From Alistipes sp. CAG:514 (GTDB lineage Bacteria > Bacteroidota > Bacteroidia > Bacteroidales > UBA932), in assembly GCA_000431015.1 (NCBI GenBank), contig HF985991.1, positions 1 to 30,902 on the forward strand: a DNA stretch of 30,902 bases, read 5' to 3'. The notes beneath the pieces were generated by a model. That model did no database searches. It saw only the letters and a list, made by a program, of their open reading frames with translations, and was not told the origin of the DNA. Below are positions 16,801-24,357 of the stretch, one piece after another (position 1 is the stretch's first letter; the number at the start of each line of letters is the position of its first letter). Position numbers and translations under genes: made by a program.

Positions 16801-17186
16801 CCATGGACCAGTACGGAGTCTCCGAGTCATCAGCCCTCGCGAGGGACAACGGAGGAGTCCTCGTCAACGGACGCACCCTTGTCGACGCCCAGACCTGGTA
16901 CACCGCCATCGGCACCCAGAGCGGGCTTCCGCAGTACTACACCTACAGCGCCACCAACGTCCGTCTCCAGGAAGCCAGCATAGGCTACACCCTGCCACGC
17001 TCCTGGTTCGGGAACATCTGCTCCGTACAGCTTTCCGTTGTCGGACGCAACCTGCTGATGATCTGCAACAAAGCGCCGTTCGATCCGGAGTCTGTGGCCT
17101 CCACGGGCAACTACTACCAGGGCATCGACTACTTCATGATGCCGAGTACCCGCAGCGTCGGTCTGAACGCAAGGATTAACTTTTAA
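13836..17186 (+). CDS. SusC/RagA-type TonB-dependent outer membrane transporter with STN domain
   Basis: 1116-residue glycan importer. Order of parts: signal peptide (1-37, ending PPASAQ), STN domain (about 43-115), carboxypeptidase-D-like regulatory domain (about 125-195, RTITGRVLDERQEPLIGASITVEG), TonB-box-like LSEVVVTALGI (201-211), plug (about 215-345, with NALYVIDGVPMYN and AALYGSNAANGAIVITTRKG), and a 22-strand barrel ending in the aromatic RINF. The STN domain is characteristic of SusC proteins that signal to FecR anti-sigma factors, matching the sigma/anti-sigma pair upstream. The susD gene follows after 12 bases. The substrate is predicted from neighbours to be an N-glycan fragment. 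Confidence 0.97.
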   Translation: MLRNYKNNAKQRKRATAFMALAWLLCMFLISPPASAQGDVRINLQKKDITVVSALKEVERQSGLSVGYNDSALESSPAITLNLTDARLPEALNAILGGTGFTYEIKDRYIKIVPKPQDNRPRSRTITGRVLDERQEPLIGASITVEGTDVGAITDIDGRFSIEASTGNVLRFTYLGYQPASVKVTEKAVYNIQLTGDVDVLSEVVVTALGIRREQKALSYNVQQVKSEQLLAVKDANFINSLGGKVAGVTINSSSAGVGGASKVVMRGVKSIEQSSNALYVIDGVPMYNFGGGGDKEFGSRGMTESIADLNPDDIESVSVLTGAAAAALYGSNAANGAIVITTRKGEAGKPKVTFSTNTEFVTPFVLPEFQNRYGTGSRGKSDGSTILSWGPLLNESSRTGYEPRDFFETGKVYTNSLTLSAGTEKNQTFVSAASVKSDGMVPNNTYNRLNFTFRNSTSFLDGRMRLDVGGSYIIQNDRNMTNQGVYSNPVTPVYLFPRGDDFSLVKTFERWDPARKIKTMFWPQGEGDLRMQNPYWIAYRNLRLNNRRRYMLSAALSYDITLWLNLSGRVRIDNSTTKYEQKLYASSNSTITEGSTQGYYAVADPQERQTYADILANVDKRFGDFSIVANLGASISDNRYDELSYRGPIRENGIPNVFNVFDLDNTKKKARQEGWNEQTQSVFASVEAGWKSMLFLTLTGRNDWASQLANSSTSSFFYPSVGLSAILSEMLPMPKAIDYAKVRASFSSVGMPYPRNLTSPTYEYDETTQTWKPKTHYPIGSLKPERTDSWELGLDLRLFKDLSLALSWYRANTMNQTFDPKISVSSGYSTIYLQTGHVRNQGVELSLGYRHTWRNGFRWESGFTMSANRNRIVELVKDYRHPETGEIINKDRLDVGGLGKARFILKTGGTLGDLYTQSGLKRDVNGMVEIDPSGGLVTVDNLQDIKLGSVFPKANLAWRNAFDWKGVHLSALVTARLGGVVYSATQAAMDQYGVSESSALARDNGGVLVNGRTLVDAQTWYTAIGTQSGLPQYYTYSATNVRLQEASIGYTLPRSWFGNICSVQLSVVGRNLLMICNKAPFDPESVASTGNYYQGIDYFMMPSTRSVGLNARINF

Positions 17187-17198
17187 AGCCCAAAGAAC

Positions 17199-18755
17199 AT
17201 GAAACCACACAAAATAACAACGGTCCTCATCACCTTGGCTCTCGTCCTCGTCTCCTGCACGGACAACTTCGACAAACTCAACAGGAAACCCTATCAGGTT
17301 GACAACGAGGAGCTTCAGCGCGAAGGCTACATCATAGGCTCCACCCTCAAGGGAATGCAAGGCCTCGTCGTGCCGACCCAGGAGCACCTCTACCAGTTCA
17401 TCGAGGCCCTGGCCGCCGGACCATTCGCCGGCTACTTCGGAGCCACCGTGGCCTGGACGGACAAGTTCGAGACCTACAACCCTCCGGTAGACTGGCAGAA
17501 CAAGACATTCTCGGATGTGTTCACAAAGACGTACCCGTTCTACCGCGACATCCTCAACTTCACGGACGATCCTGTGGCCGTGGCCCTTGCCAAGCTCATG
17601 AGGGTGGCGATAATGCACAGGATGACCGACATGTACGGCCCGATCCCATATTCAAAAGTACTCGCCGACACCGAGGGAGAGTCCCTTGCCGTTGCCTATG
17701 ACACCCAGGAGGAGGTCTACCGCCGGATGCTCGTTGAGCTCGACGAGGTCAGCGCCGTCCTTTCGGAGAACCTCGGCCTCGGCGCCGAAGCCTTCCGCAA
17801 GTACGATGATGTCTACTTCGGAGACCTCGCCAAATGGTTCCGCTTCACCAACTCCCTGAAGCTCAGGATGGCGATGCGCATGGTCTATGCCGACGAGGCC
17901 GCCGCCCGCAAGGCAGCCGAGGAGGCCGTCGCCGCCGGGGTCATCACGGCCAACGCCGACAACGCCTTCCTCACCGTGGCCGAGAACCGCTCCGCGATGG
18001 TGTTCAACGACTGGAGCGACCACCGCGTGGGAGCCGACCTGATCAGCTACATGAACGGCTACTCCGACCCTCGCCGCGAGAAGATGTTCACAAAAGGCCT
18101 CTACAACAAGAAGGAGGACTTCTACGGCATCCGCATCGGCATCGACGTGGCCAACAAAGACATCGTGACCGGAGTGTACTCCCGTCCTGTCATCACCGAG
18201 ACCAGCCCGTTCCTCTGGATGAACGCCGCCGAAGTCACGTTCCTCCGCGCGGAGGGAGCGCTGAGGGGATGGAATATGGGCGAGGATGCGAAGTCTCTCT
18301 ACAACACCGCCATAGCCCTCTCGTTCGAGCAGTACGGCGTCGCAGGGGCGGATGAATATTCATCGGACACCGAGAAAATCCCCGCCGCCTACAACGACCC
18401 TCTTGGCACCTATTCCGACAAGACAGGCCCGCGCAGCAGGATCACCATTGCCTGGGAGGACGGCGACGCGAACTTCGAACGCAACCTTGAGCGCGTCATC
18501 ACCCAGAAATGGATTGCCATTTTCCCTCTATGCGTCGAGGCGTGGAGCGAGTTCCGCCGCACCGGCTACCCGAAACTCATCCCGGTTGTGGAGAACAAGA
18601 GCGGAGGAACCATCGACTCCGGCGTGATGATCAGGCGCCTATGGTACCCGCCTCTGGAGTATTCAGAGAACCCTAAGAACATCGCCGCCGCCGTCGCCGC
18701 CCTCGGAGGCCCTGACAACGGAGGCACAAGACTTTGGTGGGACAAAAAGCCATGA
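17199..18755 (+). CDS. SusD/RagB-family outer membrane lipoprotein
   Basis: 518-residue substrate-capturing lid for the SusC transporter. The signal peptide ends with LVSC (lipid-bearing Cys20), followed by an acidic residue pattern (TDNFD) suited to surface export. The body resembles the SusD-like 2 group: DNFDKLNRKPYQV at the start, AKLMRVAIMHRMTDMYGPIPYSK with the conserved helix and GPIPY motif, FRFTNSLKLRMAMRM, and a C-terminal LWYPPLEYSENPKN. TPR-like helices form the core. It is placed directly after susC and before the GH18-like lipoproteins, as in N-glycan PULs of Bacteroides. Gene length is normal. Confidence 0.95.
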   Translation: MKPHKITTVLITLALVLVSCTDNFDKLNRKPYQVDNEELQREGYIIGSTLKGMQGLVVPTQEHLYQFIEALAAGPFAGYFGATVAWTDKFETYNPPVDWQNKTFSDVFTKTYPFYRDILNFTDDPVAVALAKLMRVAIMHRMTDMYGPIPYSKVLADTEGESLAVAYDTQEEVYRRMLVELDEVSAVLSENLGLGAEAFRKYDDVYFGDLAKWFRFTNSLKLRMAMRMVYADEAAARKAAEEAVAAGVITANADNAFLTVAENRSAMVFNDWSDHRVGADLISYMNGYSDPRREKMFTKGLYNKKEDFYGIRIGIDVANKDIVTGVYSRPVITETSPFLWMNAAEVTFLRAEGALRGWNMGEDAKSLYNTAIALSFEQYGVAGADEYSSDTEKIPAAYNDPLGTYSDKTGPRSRITIAWEDGDANFERNLERVITQKWIAIFPLCVEAWSEFRRTGYPKLIPVVENKSGGTIDSGVMIRRLWYPPLEYSENPKNIAAAVAALGGPDNGGTRLWWDKKP

Positions 18756-18810
18756 GGCCGCTTCCCTCCATCCGAAAGAGTGACACAAACGACAATCAAA
18801 CAGATAATTA

Positions 18811-19785
18811 ATGAATATGAATATGAAAGCGACAGCATCACCTGCCACCCTTCTTCTCCGCTTCTGCCTTTCGCTCCTCGCCGCCGCCTGTCTTCTGGCC
18901 GGCTGCTCCGAGTGGAACGAGACACAGCCTCTGGAGCTGAAGGTGAAAGGGGCCAAGGAACGCGCCCCTGAACTATGGACACGCTACATGGAAGTCCTGC
19001 GTGACTACAAGAACAGCAGCCACTTCCTCACCTACGCCCGCTTCGACAACGGAGCCGAGAAACCCGTCAACGAAGGCGGCTACCTCCGTTCCCTGCCTGA
19101 CTCTCTGGACATCGTGACCCTCGCCCATCCTGACAGGCTCACCGGATTCGACAAGGAGGACATCCCGTCACTTCAGGAGAAGAGCACCAAGGTTCTGTTT
19201 CTGGTGGACTATGCGGGAATGGCCGGAACCGAGCTGGGCGATGTCTCCAGACTCGGAGCCTATCTTGACAAGATCACCGGCCTTGCAGCCGAACTCGGCC
19301 TGGACGGATTCGCGTTCACCTGCAACCCGCTCTACTCCGGCACCGACGCCGAGATAGCGGCCCGCAAGGAGGCAGCCGCACTCATCGTCTCAAGACTCTC
19401 ATCCGCCGCCGGAGCGTCCGGAACGCTGGTCTTCGAAGGACTGCCGGAAGCCCTTGAGCCTTCGGACATCGCGAAGCTCAGCCTTTTGGTCGCGCCGACA
19501 GCCGACCTTGACAACGTCGTGGATCTCAAGCTGATGATGGCAGGGATTCTCTCCGCCCCGGGCATCAGCAAAGACAAGGTGCTGCTCTCCGCATCGATCG
19601 GAGGCGAGATGGCCGACGGCAACAACGTCAAGAAAAGCCAGGTCCCGCTGATCATGGACTATGTCGCCTCCCTCGGCCCGCTCGGAGGTCTGGCCATCCG
19701 TGGCATCGGAGACGACTACTACAACTCCGCGATGAACTACACGGTCACCCGCTCGGTCATCCGCTCGATGAACCCGTCAAGATAA
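18811..19785 (+). CDS. GH18-like surface lipoprotein with lost catalytic motif
   Basis: 324-residue lipoprotein; the lipobox LLAGC gives Cys32. The body follows the GH18 barrel pattern (HFLTYARFDN, STKVLFLVDYAG, LGLDGFAFTCN, TLVFEGLP). The GH18 motif DxxDxDxE is reduced to DGFAFTCN (165-172): only the first Asp remains and the catalytic Glu is Asn, so hydrolysis is unlikely. It most probably is a surface glycan-binding protein, as GH18-like members beside SusD in N-glycan PULs. Three in-frame ATGs (18811, 18817, 18823) precede the signal peptide in a repeated GAATATG context; any could be the start. Confidence 0.8.
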   Translation: MNMNMKATASPATLLLRFCLSLLAAACLLAGCSEWNETQPLELKVKGAKERAPELWTRYMEVLRDYKNSSHFLTYARFDNGAEKPVNEGGYLRSLPDSLDIVTLAHPDRLTGFDKEDIPSLQEKSTKVLFLVDYAGMAGTELGDVSRLGAYLDKITGLAAELGLDGFAFTCNPLYSGTDAEIAARKEAAALIVSRLSSAAGASGTLVFEGLPEALEPSDIAKLSLLVAPTADLDNVVDLKLMMAGILSAPGISKDKVLLSASIGGEMADGNNVKKSQVPLIMDYVASLGPLGGLAIRGIGDDYYNSAMNYTVTRSVIRSMNPSR

Positions 19786-19804
19786 CCCATAAAAAACAAG
19801 AGAC

Positions 19805-21505
19805 ATGAAAACGAAATACATAACCACAATTATCCTCCCGATGCTCGCCCTCTGCGCCGCCACCGGGCTCACCGCGTGCGAGGAGGATAGCATCCCGCTG
19901 GCAGTCGGCGACTTGTTGGATGAAAGCGACTATAATAACATTGCCGGTTCACTGCGAAGCAAACTCTCCTTTTCCGGAGAAGCCGGAATTGTGTTGTTAA
20001 CCGGAGATGGCACCGAAACAAAATTGATGGATGAACTATTCTATGAACTTAATCGTCCTATTGACAAAGATCTTGAAGTCACTCTCTGTTTAGGTCAAGA
20101 TCTCACAGATGCCTTCATGGCAGAGGTGGACAGATTAAACACCCAAATAGAAGCCTACCGTAAGCTTTTTCCGTTAACTCCTCTTTACGAGGCAGCATTG
20201 CTGCCTGATGATAACATCACTCTGTCAGAAAAAACCTTAACAATACCCAAGGGGAAAAACATTTCCGAAACAATCGAATGTGCTGTCTCCACTGATAATC
20301 TTGACTTGAACACTCTTTATCTTTTGACCATAAATATGGAACTGTCCACCCAAAACAGTCCGAACGTTCCAAATAAAAATATATTGCAATACTTTATTAA
20401 CCTCAGACCCAATATAAGGTCTTGGGAAAACACGATTGATCCGAGCGTGGAGATTTCTTTAGATACGGAGTTTTACACCGTGTTCTACGTGAATACCGAA
20501 AGGTACCAGCCATTAATTGCGGATGTCTTCTTATATGGTAAAACAAGCTTACTGACTTGGGAGACTGAAAAAGTCTGTTCTTTTGGCAATCTGGTCAATC
20601 TCAGGCAATCCACTGTCAGCTACGCCCCGTCCTCAGGAAGAAGTCTACTGTCATTGGATTCTGATCTTCGCTATGTCCTTGAACATGCCGACAAATACAT
20701 TCGTCCGTTGCAGAACAGGGGTAGGAAAGTTTGCCTATGCATCCAGGGAGGAGGCAAAGGGATAGGATTCTGCAACATGACTGACACCCAGATCGCCGAC
20801 TTCACCTCACAGGTGAAGGAGGTTGTTGAATTATACAAACTTGACGGCATCAACTTGTGGGATGAAGGCAGCGGCTACGGCAAGGAGGGAATGCCTCCGA
20901 TGAACACCACCTCCTACCCGAAACTCATAAAGTCCCTGCGCGAGGCCATGCCTGACAAACTCCTGACCCTTGTGGACAAGGAAGAGCCGACCGAGTACTT
21001 TCACGATGTGTCCCTCTGCGGCGGCATCGAAGTCGGCAAGTACATCGACTATGCCTGGCACGGCTATTTTTCTTACGATGAGATTACCCAAATTATCGAG
21101 CCTTGGGAAACCGAATCCCCTTACAGCGATTACAAAAGAAAGCCAATCGCAGGTCTTACCCCTGAAAAATATGGAAGCGTGAATATTGCAAGACAGCCCG
21201 GAGGAGATCTTATTCTCAGTGGACAAAGGAGAGTCATGAAATGGAAATCTGAAGGCAGGAAAAAGAATAACATGATTGTTTTTGGCTTCGATCTGTCGGC
21301 TAACGAACAAGATGGAGCATATGAAGGCCACCCCCTCTTTTCGGCTTTTGAATACTTGAATTATTTCTCTGATGACGGCTGGGTTCCTCAGGAAAATCCA
21401 TTCACTGGGGAAATTGAAGAGGGAGAAGGGAATGCCTTCTATATGGTCTCGCCAAATGACGAGTCCTATCGTCGTGGCTTCAAGTTCTTTTGGAAAGATT
21501 GGTAA
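19805..21505 (+). CDS. DUF1735-GH18-like lipoprotein with altered active site
   Basis: 566-residue lipoprotein (lipobox LTAC, Cys25). Residues about 45-200 fit the DUF1735-type N-terminal beta domain of surface GH18 proteins; about 220-545 form a GH18-like barrel. The barrel is clearly related to the next gene: PLQNRGRKVCLCIQGG and VVELYKLDGINLWDEG align with PLQNKGIKVLLGLLGD and VNTYGLDGVDLDDEY. The motif reads DGINLWDE (347-354): the acid/base Glu is kept, but two Asp positions are Asn and Trp. Activity is therefore doubtful; glycan binding is more likely. Base composition drops sharply for most of the gene compared with its flanks. It lies 19 bases after the preceding gene. Confidence 0.85.
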   Translation: MKTKYITTIILPMLALCAATGLTACEEDSIPLAVGDLLDESDYNNIAGSLRSKLSFSGEAGIVLLTGDGTETKLMDELFYELNRPIDKDLEVTLCLGQDLTDAFMAEVDRLNTQIEAYRKLFPLTPLYEAALLPDDNITLSEKTLTIPKGKNISETIECAVSTDNLDLNTLYLLTINMELSTQNSPNVPNKNILQYFINLRPNIRSWENTIDPSVEISLDTEFYTVFYVNTERYQPLIADVFLYGKTSLLTWETEKVCSFGNLVNLRQSTVSYAPSSGRSLLSLDSDLRYVLEHADKYIRPLQNRGRKVCLCIQGGGKGIGFCNMTDTQIADFTSQVKEVVELYKLDGINLWDEGSGYGKEGMPPMNTTSYPKLIKSLREAMPDKLLTLVDKEEPTEYFHDVSLCGGIEVGKYIDYAWHGYFSYDEITQIIEPWETESPYSDYKRKPIAGLTPEKYGSVNIARQPGGDLILSGQRRVMKWKSEGRKKNNMIVFGFDLSANEQDGAYEGHPLFSAFEYLNYFSDDGWVPQENPFTGEIEEGEGNAFYMVSPNDESYRRGFKFFWKDW

Positions 21506-21549
21506 ATGAACACTGTAGAATCATTTTATTTCAGTAATATATTTTAATA

Positions 21550-21559
21550 CGATATATCG
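21550..21559. promoter_or_regulatory. CGATATATCG palindrome upstream of the endoglycosidase gene
   Basis: Perfect 10-bp palindrome in the 108-base AT-rich gap between the two GH18-type genes, 54 bases before the ATG at 21614. The gap suggests a possible internal promoter, but no TAnnTTTG box is present. Confidence 0.25.
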
Positions 21560-21613
21560 CAATAAGACAACCGAACGTTATGCGTTACATCATTAATCCC
21601 AACATTTTTTAAT

Positions 21614-22582
21614 ATGAATACTAATAATCTTTTCTCATTGCTGTTAGTGACAGCAATAACGGGAACAACCCTCCAAGGATGTTCCGGCTACCGTAATGAT
21701 ACGGTAACAAACGATCCGGCATCTAATGAGACCGAGGTTTCTACTCGGGCCGTCGGAGTCAAGACTCCTAAGTTCACGGTCTATATTGAGACCAACGACA
21801 TCAACCCTCTCAATGCCGGAGAGTACTACTTCTGCAACTCTTCCCCACGTGAGGAAGTTGTTGACCACGTCATTCTGTTCGCTTCCAACATCCGCGGAAA
21901 CGCTACTTCCGCTTGGCTGCATCACAACCAGAATCAAACTTACATTCTGAACAATGTCAGCACCTTGGTTCAGCCATTGCAGAACAAGGGGATCAAGGTT
22001 CTGCTTGGTCTGCTTGGCGATCACACCGGAGTAGGATTCGCTAACCTCAGCCCGGCCATGCTCGAAAGTTTTGCCCAGCAGGTGGCTACCTGTGTCAACA
22101 CCTACGGGCTGGACGGAGTGGATCTTGATGATGAATACGCGAGATACGATCTGGCACCTGCCGGACTGCCATCTCCGAGTGCGGTCATTTTAGGCAATCT
22201 CGTCACCAGGCTTCGCCAACTGATGCCTAACAAACTGATCACGGCATTCTCTTTTGGTAATTATATTCCTTATATGGGTGCGACCGTCTTTAATTCGCTT
22301 GACTATATGCACACTGATTTCGGATGTAATCCAACCCTTCCTTCCGGACTTCCGAACAGCAAGTGGGCAAAACTGTCGGTACATATTCAGAGCCAATCAT
22401 CCACCAATCCTCCGTGTTCCACAATGGGTGTCTGTGCAAACAACTATACCGGATACGGGGAAGTGATGATGTTCAACCTTAGGGAATGGGATGCCTCGAG
22501 CAAAATGAACTGTTTTGCCTCGCGCCTTTGGGGTAGGACTGTTTGCTGGACAGGCACCTCTCATTACAAGAACTATCCTTGA
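21614..22582 (+). CDS. GH18 endo-beta-N-acetylglucosaminidase (Endo F/H-like) lipoprotein
   Basis: 322-residue surface lipoprotein (lipobox LQGC, Cys23) that should cut the chitobiose core (GlcNAc-beta-1,4-GlcNAc) of N-glycans, releasing the glycan from protein. The full GH18 motif is present as LDGVDLDDEYARY (166-178), with Glu174 as acid/base and Asp172 as the residue assisting the substrate N-acetyl group; this is very close to the Endo H/Endo F1 active site. Other barrel strands: PKFTVYIETND, VVDHVILFASNI, GIKVLLGLLGD, NKLITAFSF, LDYMHTDFG. A single catalytic domain with no DUF1735. It is the only clearly active glycosidase in the locus. GC content is intermediate between the neighbours. 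Confidence 0.92.
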   Translation: MNTNNLFSLLLVTAITGTTLQGCSGYRNDTVTNDPASNETEVSTRAVGVKTPKFTVYIETNDINPLNAGEYYFCNSSPREEVVDHVILFASNIRGNATSAWLHHNQNQTYILNNVSTLVQPLQNKGIKVLLGLLGDHTGVGFANLSPAMLESFAQQVATCVNTYGLDGVDLDDEYARYDLAPAGLPSPSAVILGNLVTRLRQLMPNKLITAFSFGNYIPYMGATVFNSLDYMHTDFGCNPTLPSGLPNSKWAKLSVHIQSQSSTNPPCSTMGVCANNYTGYGEVMMFNLREWDASSKMNCFASRLWGRTVCWTGTSHYKNYP

Positions 22583-22703
22583 TTGTTTATCGATGCCGGT
22601 AAATGACCAAGCGTAATTCCATATTCCTTTTTAACTGGAAACTAAGATATTAATACTCATTATTTCGGTTGTCTTTTTGCGATATTTAACTTCTTGACAT
22701 ATA

Positions 22704-23936
22704 ATGAAGACGAAATCTAATACTATTATCTCGGTCGCCGCGGCCACGCTCGTACTGCTGGCCGCATGCGGTGAGCGGGACTACACCAAGGATTCACCTT
22801 TCGACAATGTGGTCTACATCGACGCCGCCCGCGTCAAGGAACTCAACCAGTTCACCTTCAACAACGTGACCGAGACCGGCTCCCGCACCCTCGCCGCCAC
22901 CCTCGCCTTCCCGGCCGAGCAGGACGTTAGCGTCAGCATCGGAGCCGACCCGTCTCTGGTCTCCCTCTACAGTTCCCGCCTCGGCGGAGGCTATTCCTCC
23001 CTCGACCCCAAGCACTACACCCTTTCGGCCTCCTCGGTGGTCATCCCCGCCGGCCACGCCGCCTCGAAGCCCGTCACCGTGGACTTCCACGCCTTGACCG
23101 ACCTTGAGATCGACAAAGGCTACCTCCTACCTGTCACCATCGGAGGCGTGTCCGGAGGCATGGGCGTGCTTGAGGGCTCACGCACCGTCTGCTATGTCGT
23201 GCGCCGCTCCAGCGCCATCACCTCGGCGGTCAGCCTTCGTAACAACTACTTCGAGGTGCCGGGCTTCGACGCCGGCAGCCCTACCGCCGATGTGGTCAAC
23301 GGCCTGAAGCAGCTGACCTACGAGGCTATCGTCCGGGTCAACGACTTCGGTGACGAGAAGCGGGAGATCTCCACGATCATGGGCATCGAGCAGTACTGTC
23401 TCCTCCGCTTCGGTGACTCCGGCTGGCCGAAACAGCAGCTTCAGTTCGCGGTCCACGAGATCAAGTTCCCGGCTCCGGACAAGACCAAGATCCTCCTGCC
23501 GGGCGAGTGGTACCACGTGGCCGTGACCCACGACACCGAGTCCCGGACCGCCTCCATCTACGTTGACGGCCAGCTCTACAGCTCCATCGACAACTACGGC
23601 AAGGCAGAGGACATCAACCTTGGCAAGCAGGAGCGCGGCAAGCACTTCATGTTCAAGATCGGCCACTCCTACGGCGAACCCGACGACATGTCCCGCATGC
23701 TGGACGGCGAGATCTGCGAGGTCCGCGTCTGGAGCGTGGTCCGCACCCAGGAGGAGATCTACAGGAACATGTACGATGTGGATCCGCAGACCCCGGGCCT
23801 GTGCGCCTACTGGAAGTTCAACGAAGGCGAAGGCGACACCGTGAAGGACTGGACCGGCCACGGCAACGACGCCGTCTCCCACTCCCCGGCCACCTGGCCG
23901 ACCGGCATAGAAGTCCCTGTCAAGAACAAAGACTGA
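22704..23936 (+). CDS. DUF1735/LamG-domain surface glycan-binding lipoprotein
   Basis: 410-residue lipoprotein (lipobox LLAAC, Cys22). Residues about 35-168 fit the DUF1735-type beta domain (FNNVTETGSRTLAATLAFPAEQDVSVSI, HYTLSASSVVIPAG, LLPVTIGGVSG). Residues about 172-400 are a laminin-G/concanavalin-like jelly roll: YFEVPGF, TYEAIVRVNDF, EWYHVAVTHDTESRTASIYVDGQLY, MLDGEICEVRVWSVVRTQEEI and LCAYWKFNEGEGDTVKDWTGHGND are the usual LamG_3 signatures. No catalytic residues are evident; binding of glycans at the cell surface is the expected role. It is the last gene of the PUL, 121 bases after the endoglycosidase, and returns to the high-GC codon use of the susC/susD genes. Confidence 0.88.
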   Translation: MKTKSNTIISVAAATLVLLAACGERDYTKDSPFDNVVYIDAARVKELNQFTFNNVTETGSRTLAATLAFPAEQDVSVSIGADPSLVSLYSSRLGGGYSSLDPKHYTLSASSVVIPAGHAASKPVTVDFHALTDLEIDKGYLLPVTIGGVSGGMGVLEGSRTVCYVVRRSSAITSAVSLRNNYFEVPGFDAGSPTADVVNGLKQLTYEAIVRVNDFGDEKREISTIMGIEQYCLLRFGDSGWPKQQLQFAVHEIKFPAPDKTKILLPGEWYHVAVTHDTESRTASIYVDGQLYSSIDNYGKAEDINLGKQERGKHFMFKIGHSYGEPDDMSRMLDGEICEVRVWSVVRTQEEIYRNMYDVDPQTPGLCAYWKFNEGEGDTVKDWTGHGNDAVSHSPATWPTGIEVPVKNKD

Positions 23937-24296
23937 TACCCACGGTCAGCTACGGAGTGGGCCAAAGACCCGGCTTAGTCCTCGGGCGCAAAGGTTCCAA
24001 CCCGTGGCACCTAACCTCTTGAAAATAACCAACATAAGCATTCTCGTGGTACCCAACACCCCACCACGGGAATGCCTATATTGTTAATACTCATCATATT
24101 ACCTGCCACGCCATTCCCCTTGTTCCTGCATTCCACACCGCTCCTGTTCCCGCACGCCAGACACCGCTCATAGCCCGGTCACAGATCCTGTCGAAGCATC
24201 CGCACATCCCATGCTTGACGGCGATTCCCTACCTGTTCGCTATGGCGTCCATGGCCAGCGTGAAGGAATCCCGTTTATTATTTATAGACTTTTCGC
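23937..24296. other. Long gap after the PUL, no gene seen
   Basis: The gap to the thioredoxin ATG is 421 bases. It holds the hairpin at 24038-24075, then a C-rich stretch with a degenerate duplication of about 24-26 bases (TGTTCC at 24122 and 24146; ACACCGCTC at 24136-24144 and 24162-24170). I could not read a conserved protein from either strand; it may be the decayed remnant of a gene. A T-arm-like GGTTCCAACC near 23993 is not part of a tRNA. Confidence 0.5.
24038..24075 (+). terminator. Strong hairpin at the end of the PUL
   Basis: GCATTCTCGTGGT (24038-24050) pairs with ACCACGGGAATGC (24063-24075) over 13 positions with one G-U pair and a 12-base loop. It lies about 100 bases after the last PUL gene and is followed by CTATATTGTTAAT, a weak U-rich tail. 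Likely transcription terminator or mRNA 3' stabiliser. Confidence 0.6.
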
Positions 24297-24304
24297 TATC
24301 TTTG
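24297..24304 (+). promoter_or_regulatory. Promoter -7 box for the thioredoxin gene
   Basis: TATCTTTG is an exact TAnnTTTG match 53 bases before the ATG. A weak TTTA at 24274-24277 sits near the -33 position. This promoter also argues for the ATG at 24358 and against the longer frame that opens at 24211. Confidence 0.65.
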
Positions 24305-24309
24305 TGTCT

Positions 24310-24334
24310 GGAACGGTAATTGTTGTTACCGTCC
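24310..24334 (+). promoter_or_regulatory. Hairpin in the thioredoxin mRNA leader
   Basis: ACGGTAA (24313-24319) and TTACCGT (24326-24332) form a 7-bp stem around a TTGTTG loop, extended by GG/CC beyond one mismatch, followed by a T-rich stretch (ATTTTAATTTTATTG). It lies directly after the promoter and resembles an attenuator or stability hairpin. Confidence 0.45.
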
Positions 24335-24357
24335 CGGACATTTTAATTTTATTGATT

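Noticed and set aside
23939..24010. Possible tRNA: CCACGG/CCGTGG ends and a GGTTCCAACC T-arm-like block
   Set aside because: No proper D arm, anticodon stem or seven-base acceptor stem can be drawn.
24211..24357. N-terminal extension of thioredoxin
   Set aside because: The added residues are unlike thioredoxin and cross the TATCTTTG promoter box and leader hairpin.
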